Below the pieces are notes generated by a model. It was not told where the DNA came from. It did no database searches and saw only the letters and a program-made list of their open reading frames with translations. Of a DNA stretch of 9,489 nt, positions 5,493 through 9,489 are shown one piece after another (position 1 is the first letter of the stretch; the number at the start of each line of letters is the position of its first letter). Where the stretch lies: positions 1-9,489 of the forward strand of contig DAOTVZ010000302.1 in the NCBI GenBank assembly GCA_034436045.1, written 5' to 3'. This stretch comes from H111-94 sp034436045 (GTDB lineage Bacteria; Chloroflexota; Ktedonobacteria; Ktedonobacterales; Ktedonobacteraceae). A program made the position numbers and the translations under genes.

Positions 5493-6998
5493 ATGCAGAC
5501 ATTGACACGACCCGCGAAGCTATCGGGTCCACTCTTACATCCGCGACGCCCTCGTCGCCGCTTTTCACCGCTCATGTTCATCGGAGCTGCTGTGACCCTA
5601 CTGATTATTTTAGGAGCAGGCGTGTTCCTGGTCGTGCGTCCCCATCCTGGCACCCACGCGGATAATGTCAACATGGACTGCTCGCTGATCGTGCCCCCGA
5701 ACCCGCTAACGGCGCAAGGTCTGGCGACTCCTTATCAACTCATCGCTACCGATGCCAACAACGGCCCATGCAACGAGTCCAATCCCAATCAGGCCGCATT
5801 TGTCCAGGGGGCCGTTCTTGATCCGACAACGGGGCAGATTTCGGTGTACGATCCCCTCGTCATTGACGCGGGAACACAACCTGCCGCAGCGCCGGTTGTG
5901 CCAACGCTGCCCAAAAACGCGATAGTAGCGCTGTGGTTCGGCTTCAACGGCAACAATTTGACCTTAGTAGGTAACAAGAACACGCTCAACCAGGCCCACT
6001 GCGTCAACGGGGCCGACGGCTCTATTTTTAACCAGGTGGCCTACTGTAATGCAGTCGCTTTCTTCCAGGCCGCTAATCAAGCTATTCAACAGGGCTTGCT
6101 CAAAGTACCGGCCCTCGGCACGGCCAGGGACGGCCTGCCTTGCCCGACAACGCGCGACTTCTCCGTGGTCGATATGGATCCGAGCGACAACGTCACCACC
6201 ACGTACCTGGTGCTACCCAACGGGCAGACGGCGCAGGTGACGGCGGCCAACCAGCAGGCGTTACCCAATGCCGTGCAACAGGATAACGGCAGTGATAACG
6301 GTTTGCTGACCAGGGGTATTGATCCCGCGTTGGGTTGCTCACCCTGGATGGCCCCCGACCTGGCCAATCCCGGTAATCTGACCACGGCGTTGCCGTTAAA
6401 TGAGATCCAGGCTTCCCTGTATCAGAAGGCACCGGTGGCACTGGTTCCGGCGGGCGATGATATGGTGGTGGTAAATAACAACCAGCCCAATCTTGAGAAG
6501 CTCAACGCTTATCGCCGAGGCGTCGATCAGCCACAGGTCTATAGCCTTTATCAAGCTAGCACGAAACAGTTCTGCGTTAATTTGCGGGCCATCGCGCCAC
6601 AGCGCCTGCTGCTGGACAGCCAGTTTACGCAGAATGCTCCATCTCCTGCTGCCAATATGGCGAACAACCTGTTTACCTTCCTGGCACAGCGTTTCGTGAC
6701 CACCTATGGGCCTAACGGCCTGAATTGCGTGGGCCTGTTGCATATGCCCGATCCTGTGAGCGTGAAGTTCGACGGCAACGGCGTCGCCATCTCCGCAACC
6801 ATTAATGTCAATGGCACAGGTGGCACCAGCTCATCAGCCCCCAACTGCAAGGTCAACGGCACCACCATCAACGGTTGCAGTGGAACAACCACTATCAACG
6901 GCCAGAGCTGCACCTTCTCCTTTGCCGACAATACCGTCAATCTGGTTTGTGGGCAAGGTGGCAATGGGCAGTATGACAAGGATCATGACAATAAATAA
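5493..6998 (+). CDS. Membrane-anchored cysteine-rich protein, unknown function
   Basis: I do not recognise a named family. The 501-residue product has a basic N-terminus (RRPRRR near 18-23), one hydrophobic segment at about 26-48, and no further membrane span, so it should be anchored with the rest outside the cell. It has no lipobox. The exported part is rich in Asn, Thr, Gln and Pro. It carries 12 cysteines (63, 93, 170, 185, 217, 282, 361, 412, 452, 462, 473, 486), an even number compatible with disulfides. The C-terminus has a Gly/Asn/Thr/Ser stretch (438-471) with NGTTING and TTINGQS echoing each other. I chose ATG 5493 because GGAAG (5481-5485) sits 7 nt upstream; an in-frame TTG at 5487 is too close to that site. 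It is followed by a strong hairpin, so it is monocistronic. From memory, similar secreted proteins occur in fungi; a search must confirm this. Confidence 0.85.
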   Translation: MQTLTRPAKLSGPLLHPRRPRRRFSPLMFIGAAVTLLIILGAGVFLVVRPHPGTHADNVNMDCSLIVPPNPLTAQGLATPYQLIATDANNGPCNESNPNQAAFVQGAVLDPTTGQISVYDPLVIDAGTQPAAAPVVPTLPKNAIVALWFGFNGNNLTLVGNKNTLNQAHCVNGADGSIFNQVAYCNAVAFFQAANQAIQQGLLKVPALGTARDGLPCPTTRDFSVVDMDPSDNVTTTYLVLPNGQTAQVTAANQQALPNAVQQDNGSDNGLLTRGIDPALGCSPWMAPDLANPGNLTTALPLNEIQASLYQKAPVALVPAGDDMVVVNNNQPNLEKLNAYRRGVDQPQVYSLYQASTKQFCVNLRAIAPQRLLLDSQFTQNAPSPAANMANNLFTFLAQRFVTTYGPNGLNCVGLLHMPDPVSVKFDGNGVAISATINVNGTGGTSSSAPNCKVNGTTINGCSGTTTINGQSCTFSFADNTVNLVCGQGGNGQYDKDHDNK

Positions 6999-7019
6999 TC
7001 CTTAGCAGTTCAGTTCATC

Positions 7020-7071
7020 GATCACAAAACAGGCCCCTCTGGCATATGTCAAAGGGGCCTGTTTTGTGATC
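7020..7071. terminator. Long perfect hairpin terminator
   Basis: The arms 7020-7038 and 7053-7071 pair perfectly over 19 bp (GATCACAAAACAGGCCCCT and its complement) around a 14-nt loop. The 3' arm includes GGGGCCTGTTTTG, so the T-run is inside the stem. It lies about 22 bp after the anchored-protein stop and should insulate that gene from the Rpn gene. Confidence 0.75.
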
Positions 7072-7114
7072 AATGGGTAATATTTATAAACTGTGTTGCG
7101 AAAAATAATATCGC

Positions 7115-7144
7115 TGTACAAAATTAGGAAGCTCATGCTATAAT
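7115..7144 (+). promoter_or_regulatory. Promoter of the Rpn gene
   Basis: TATAAT at 7139-7144 is preceded by TGC, giving a consensus extended -10. TGTACA (7115-7120) is a fair -35 at 18 bp. Transcription should start near 7151, leaving a leader of about 30 nt before the chosen ATG. Confidence 0.7.
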
Positions 7145-7181
7145 CGTTACCACAACAATTTTGACGAGGAGCATGGGTCAT

Positions 7182-8078
7182 ATGGGTACGTGGGACGATC
7201 TCATCAAGGTACTGATTACGGCCAATCCGCAGTCCATCATTTCCTTCTTATTTCCTGGCGCACAGTTTCTGGAAAACCTTAACACAGAGTTGAGGAACCC
7301 CATCCGCAATGTCGTGGCCGATTCCTTGCTCAAAGTCGTGTGGATGGGCCTGGAAATCATCGTTCACATCGAGTTCCAGCGGCATGCAGAAGGGGTGATG
7401 CCGAGACGGGTCTGGGAGTACAATGTCCTCTCCACCTATGTCTATCAGCGTCCCACCCTGTCTTTTGTGGTATATTTTGTAGAAGAGGCCAACATTCCTG
7501 AGCCGATCTATACCATCGAGGTGGGCGAGCGCGCTATTCACGCCTTCTCTTATCAGAATGTGAAGGTATGGGAGCTAGCAGGTACGCAACTGAAACAACC
7601 GGGCGTCGAGGGGCTGTTGCCGTTATTGCCGTTAACAAAGGGTGGTGCGACCTACGATGTGGTGGAAGACATGATTGCGCAGTTGCTCGCTACAGGCAAG
7701 CAGGACCTCTTGCCCATCGGTTACTCGTTCGCGGCACTCGTGCTCAAAGATATTCGTGAGAAGAACTGGCTGCAATGGAGGTTTAGCCTGATGGAAAGCA
7801 TACTTGAACAATCCTGGGCTTATCAGGAAATGGTGAGCCGAGGTTTCAACAAAGGTTTCAACAAGGGTTTTGATGAGGGCCACAACAAGGGTTTTGATGA
7901 GGCTCTGGTGCGCTTTGTGCGTAAGCGCTTCCCCAAACAGGTCGAACTGGCTGATCTGGTCTGCGCGCAGGTCACAGACATGGCAGTGCTGAGTACGACT
8001 TTCGATAGCTTGATTGAGGCGAACTCCGAGGAAGAGGCGCAAGAGATATTGACGAAGGCGTTGCAGTCGGTTTCATGA
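7182..8078 (+). CDS. Rpn-like PD-(D/E)XK nuclease family protein
   Basis: The 298-residue protein fits the Rpn (recombination-promoting nuclease) / PDDEXK transposase-like family. These are metal-dependent DNA endonucleases, some with anti-phage activity. The N-terminal domain shows the expected active-site layout: D47 in ADSLLKV, then the strand IIVHIEFQ with E64-x-Q66 (the E-x-Q form usual here), then RRVWEYN (75-81) on the next helix. LPLLPLTKGG (147-155) is also typical. A Gly-rich repeat linker GFNKGFNKGFDEGHNKGFDE (221-240) leads to a C-terminal helical domain like DUF4351. GAGGAG at 7166-7171 places ATG 7182 at good distance; ATG 7173 is only one base away and TTG 7161 lies before the site. 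It has its own promoter. It contains an internal start (7791), described separately. Activity is not shown by sequence alone. Confidence 0.88.
   Translation: MGTWDDLIKVLITANPQSIISFLFPGAQFLENLNTELRNPIRNVVADSLLKVVWMGLEIIVHIEFQRHAEGVMPRRVWEYNVLSTYVYQRPTLSFVVYFVEEANIPEPIYTIEVGERAIHAFSYQNVKVWELAGTQLKQPGVEGLLPLLPLTKGGATYDVVEDMIAQLLATGKQDLLPIGYSFAALVLKDIREKNWLQWRFSLMESILEQSWAYQEMVSRGFNKGFNKGFDEGHNKGFDEALVRFVRKRFPKQVELADLVCAQVTDMAVLSTTFDSLIEANSEEEAQEILTKALQSVS
7791..8078 (+). CDS. Internal in-frame product (RpnS-like, 95 aa)
   Basis: Inside the Rpn gene, GGAGGT (7777-7782) lies 8 nt before an in-frame ATG (7791, codon 204), a better ribosome site than that of the full-length start. Translation here would give a 95-residue protein made of the short helix MESILEQSWAYQEM, the Gly-rich repeats and the whole C-terminal domain, without the nuclease domain. 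In enteric Rpn genes such internal starts make a small RpnS that binds and inhibits the toxic full-length RpnL. The ribosome site and frame are seen in the sequence; production and the antitoxin role are inferred by analogy. No separate promoter is evident, so both products would come from one mRNA. Confidence 0.55.
   Translation: MESILEQSWAYQEMVSRGFNKGFNKGFDEGHNKGFDEALVRFVRKRFPKQVELADLVCAQVTDMAVLSTTFDSLIEANSEEEAQEILTKALQSVS
7842..7902 (+). repeat. Degenerate 12-bp tandem repeat in the Rpn gene
   Basis: The unit GGTTTCAACAAA / GGTTTCAACAAG / GGTTTTGATGAG, interrupted by GGCCACAACAAG and followed by another GGTTTTGATGAG, encodes GFNK, GFNK, GFDE, GHNK, GFDE. Units are whole codons, so gain or loss keeps the frame while changing the linker length. 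Similar Gly-spaced linkers of variable length are common in this family. Confidence 0.8.
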
Positions 8079-8123
8079 CTATGCCCGCTCTCAGGCGAGC
8101 TATTAGCTATTGTGCCTCTTGTG

Positions 8124-8160
8124 GCGAGCCTGACGCTTTGAGAAAAAGCGCCAGGCTCGC
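8124..8160. terminator. Hairpin between convergent Rpn gene and rpmA
   Basis: The arms 8124-8139 (GCGAGCCTGACGCTTT) and 8145-8160 pair over 16 positions with one A-C mismatch and a 5-nt loop. The hairpin lies 45 bp after the Rpn stop and about 40 bp after the rpmA stop. No T-run flanks it on either side. It probably serves both genes as a 3'-end structure. Confidence 0.6.
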
Positions 8161-8198
8161 AGACAGATGACTGCCGGTCTGAGCAAACAGGTCATTGA

Positions 8199-8525
8199 CT
8201 ATCGACTGGCGACGGCGCTGGCTTCCTCTTCGCCCATCGCCGTCAATTCGGCAATCGAAGGGCGACCGGGGAACTCGCTGACAATGCTCACTGAGTGGTG
8301 TTGCCGCGAGTCGTGCCCGAACTTGACGTAACCGTCGGTTAGCGCGTACAGCGTGTGATCGCGCCCAACGCCGACCTGCTTGCCGGGTTTAATCTTTGTG
8401 CCGCGCTGGCGCACGATGATAGTACCGGCCAGAACCAGTTGTCCATCGTAACGCTTCACGCCAAGCATTTTGGGCTGGCTATCTCGCCCGTTGCGAGAGC
8501 TACCCATACCTTTTTTATGTGCCAT
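8199..8525 (-). CDS. rpmA: 50S ribosomal protein L27
   Basis: L27 is a 50S subunit protein whose N-terminal tail reaches the peptidyl transferase centre. The 108-residue product begins MAHKKGMGSSRNGRDS and has the signature region around GTIIVRQRGTKIKPGKQVGVGRDHTLYA (34-61), followed by GYVKFG. The usual length is near 85-95, so there is a short extra C-terminal tail with GEEEASAVASR. The N-terminus has no cleavable extension, and no prp (ysxB) protease gene lies between rplU and rpmA, unlike the Firmicute arrangement. The start at 8525 follows AGAGGA about 10 nt upstream. It is 39 bp downstream of rplU and shares its promoter. Confidence 0.97.
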   Translation of the reverse strand: MAHKKGMGSSRNGRDSQPKMLGVKRYDGQLVLAGTIIVRQRGTKIKPGKQVGVGRDHTLYALTDGYVKFGHDSRQHHSVSIVSEFPGRPSIAELTAMGEEEASAVASR

Positions 8526-8564
8526 GACTCACATCCTCTATACAACTCGTGTAGCACCTCTGGG

Positions 8565-8990
8565 CTACTCTTCTTCCTCTACTGGAGCGATGCTATCCGC
8601 GCTGGCAGACGTAGCGATCCCCTCGTCGGGTGCGCTGACGCGCTTTTGGGGTGCCTCACCAGTCACCAGGCTCTTGCCGTTGGCAACGATGTCGTCGATG
8701 CTCAGCAGGGTTATCTCCTGGCGATGACCTCTCTTATGGCGGAAACGTTTCTTGGATTTGTATCGGAAGACGATGACTTTCTTGCCGCGTGTCTGCTTGA
8801 CCGCTGTTGCCAGCACACTGGCATTTTCTACGAGCGGGGTGCCGATCAGCGTGCGGTCGGCATCAGAGATCATCACCACCTCGTCGAGGGTGATCTGCTC
8901 GCCCTCGGCCACGGGGAGCCGGTTGACCTCAAGCGTCTGACCTACGGAAACCTTATATTGTCTTCCACCACTTTTGATGATTGCGTACAT
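8565..8990 (-). CDS. rplU: 50S ribosomal protein L21
   Basis: L21 is a 50S subunit protein that binds 23S rRNA. The 141-residue product starts MYAIIKSGGRQYKVSVGQ and has the signature segment KVIVFRYKSKKRFRHKRGHR (71-90) followed by QEITLLSIDDI. The family core ends at about residue 104. A further 37 residues form a low-complexity tail rich in Ala, Ser and Glu that ends PVEEEE. The ribosome site is weak (GGAAC about 8 nt before the start), which fits a gene whose translation is controlled by its leader. It is first in the rplU-rpmA operon. Confidence 0.97.
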   Translation of the reverse strand: MYAIIKSGGRQYKVSVGQTLEVNRLPVAEGEQITLDEVVMISDADRTLIGTPLVENASVLATAVKQTRGKKVIVFRYKSKKRFRHKRGHRQEITLLSIDDIVANGKSLVTGEAPQKRVSAPDEGIATSASADSIAPVEEEE

Positions 8991-9253
8991 CGTTTTGTTC
9001 CATTTTGCCTTTCGTTGTTTTCAAAACGACTATGCGCTCACCCCAGGCAACGCCGCCCACACCCACGTGGGCAGACGGCAGTACGAAACAGTGATAAATC
9101 GGACTGCATCGGAAAATGGATACGTGGAAGGCATGGGTGGAGCGGCCTTCGGCACAGTTCCTTATTCCGCAGGGCCGATGACCGACCGACCCTGGCACGG
9201 GGTTTGTCCAGGCGCAATCGGGTAGAGCCTGATGACGCCGGGCATAGTTTAGC
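8991..9253 (-). promoter_or_regulatory. Long 5' leader of rplU-rpmA
   Basis: The mRNA leader is about 263 nt if the promoter at 9260-9289 is right. It can form several stems: GCCCAC/GTGGGC (plus 9055-9060/9067-9072, overlapping the palindrome CCCACGTGGG at 9062-9071), and CCTGG-C-AC/GT-CCAGG (plus 9191-9212). Ribosomal protein operons are often controlled by binding of their product to the leader, and rplU leaders do this in some bacteria. I cannot match a known leader motif here. A minus-strand open frame runs through this region but has no good ribosome site. Confidence 0.45.
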
Positions 9254-9259
9254 CAGCGA

Positions 9260-9289
9260 ATCATATCATGAGTATATGACTGGTGTCAA
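9260..9289 (-). promoter_or_regulatory. Promoter of rplU-rpmA
   Basis: On the minus strand a perfect TTGACA (plus 9284-9289) is followed after 18 bp by TATGAT (plus 9260-9265), preceded by TGA as an extended -10. It is the strongest promoter in the window, as expected for ribosomal protein genes. Predicted start near 9253. Confidence 0.8.
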
Positions 9290-9354
9290 TCAGCGATGAC
9301 CCAGAGAATGATTTTCCTCAGCCTCTGCACGTGGTCGGCAGGACTGGCGTTCGA

Positions 9355-9489
9355 TCAGGTGTAGCCATATTCTTTAATCACCTGCTCCACACGCGAACGA
9401 GTGGGCAAAGCGACATCCGCACGGCCATTTAAAACCTTCGAGACAGTGGGTACAGAGACACCGGCGATCTGCGCGATTTGCGCAATCGT
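9355..9489 (-). pseudogene. LacI-type helix-turn-helix fragment, truncated
   Basis: The last 135 bases encode 44 residues plus a TGA stop (plus 9355-9357). The peptide reads TIAQIAQIAGVSVPTVSKVLNG, then RADVALPTRSRVEQVIKEYGYT. This is the LacI-family DNA-binding domain: helix-turn-helix with GVSVPTVSKVLNGR, then the third helix ending in the usual YGY. The family normally continues with PN..AR.L, a hinge helix and a sugar-binding domain of about 270 residues. Here translation stops right after YGYT. The neighbouring frame reads TPDRTP across the same place, as if one base had been lost, but what follows does not look like LacI. The start codon is just outside the window. It could be a decayed regulator, a stand-alone HTH, or a sequencing error. 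Confidence 0.7.

Noticed and set aside
7161..8078. Rpn gene as part of an insertion sequence
   Set aside because: Despite the transposase-like family name, I see no terminal inverted repeats or target duplication around it; it has its own promoter and end hairpin.
8953..9264. Minus-strand open frame of 103 codons in the rplU leader
   Set aside because: It overlaps the start of rplU in another frame, has no ribosome site, and begins about at the predicted transcription start. A leader peptide is possible but unsupported.
8355..9299. 314-codon plus-strand open frame opposite rpmA and rplU
   Set aside because: It covers two certain ribosomal protein genes and their leader on the other strand; its composition is that of a shadow frame.

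Overview
The window (9,489 bp) reads as a chromosomal segment of a moderately GC-rich bacterium. My best guess is Chloroflexota, probably Ktedonobacteria. Supporting signs are the house style of the genes (serS under a T-box, cmk-plsC coupling, a Gram-positive-like rplU-rpmA pair with acidic tails), an Rpn/PD-(D/E)XK protein with a Gly-rich repeat linker, and a large Asn/Thr-rich anchored protein. This placement is an inference; no rRNA or other decisive marker is present.

Layout. Positions 1-137 are the end of a CRISPR array (two identical 37-bp repeats, one complete 39-bp spacer, one partial spacer). The repeat ends in ATTGAAAC on the minus strand, so crRNAs should be read leftward and the leader should lie at about 138-300. 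It contains a good minus-strand promoter and two dyads built on one 8-10 bp word. From 454 a plus-strand unit holds cmk and plsC (ATGA overlap), closed by a perfect hairpin. Facing it on the minus strand is serS, preceded by a serine T-box riboswitch with a UCC specifier; further upstream on the same strand is purH. The serS promoter -35 box lies inside the hairpin that follows purH.

Positions 5129-5492 form a divergent AT-rich region. They carry a structured RNA candidate ending in an intrinsic-terminator-like hairpin, directly before a gene for a 501-residue membrane-anchored, 12-cysteine protein of unknown function. A long perfect hairpin (7020-7071) separates it from an Rpn/PD-(D/E)XK nuclease gene with its own extended -10 promoter. 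That gene contains a textbook internal ribosome binding site and in-frame ATG at 7791. This would make a separate 95-residue C-terminal protein, the same arrangement as RpnL/RpnS toxin and intragenic antitoxin pairs. It is the most interesting signal in the window.

The right end holds rplU-rpmA on the minus strand, with a strong promoter about 270 bp upstream and a long structured leader. The edge has the N-terminal DNA-binding domain of a LacI-type regulator that stops right after the helix-turn-helix.

Most genes are housekeeping: nucleotide metabolism (cmk, purH), phospholipid synthesis (plsC), tRNA charging (serS) and ribosome (rplU, rpmA). The accessory layer is the CRISPR array, the Rpn locus, the anchored protein and the LacI fragment. 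No cas genes are in the window.
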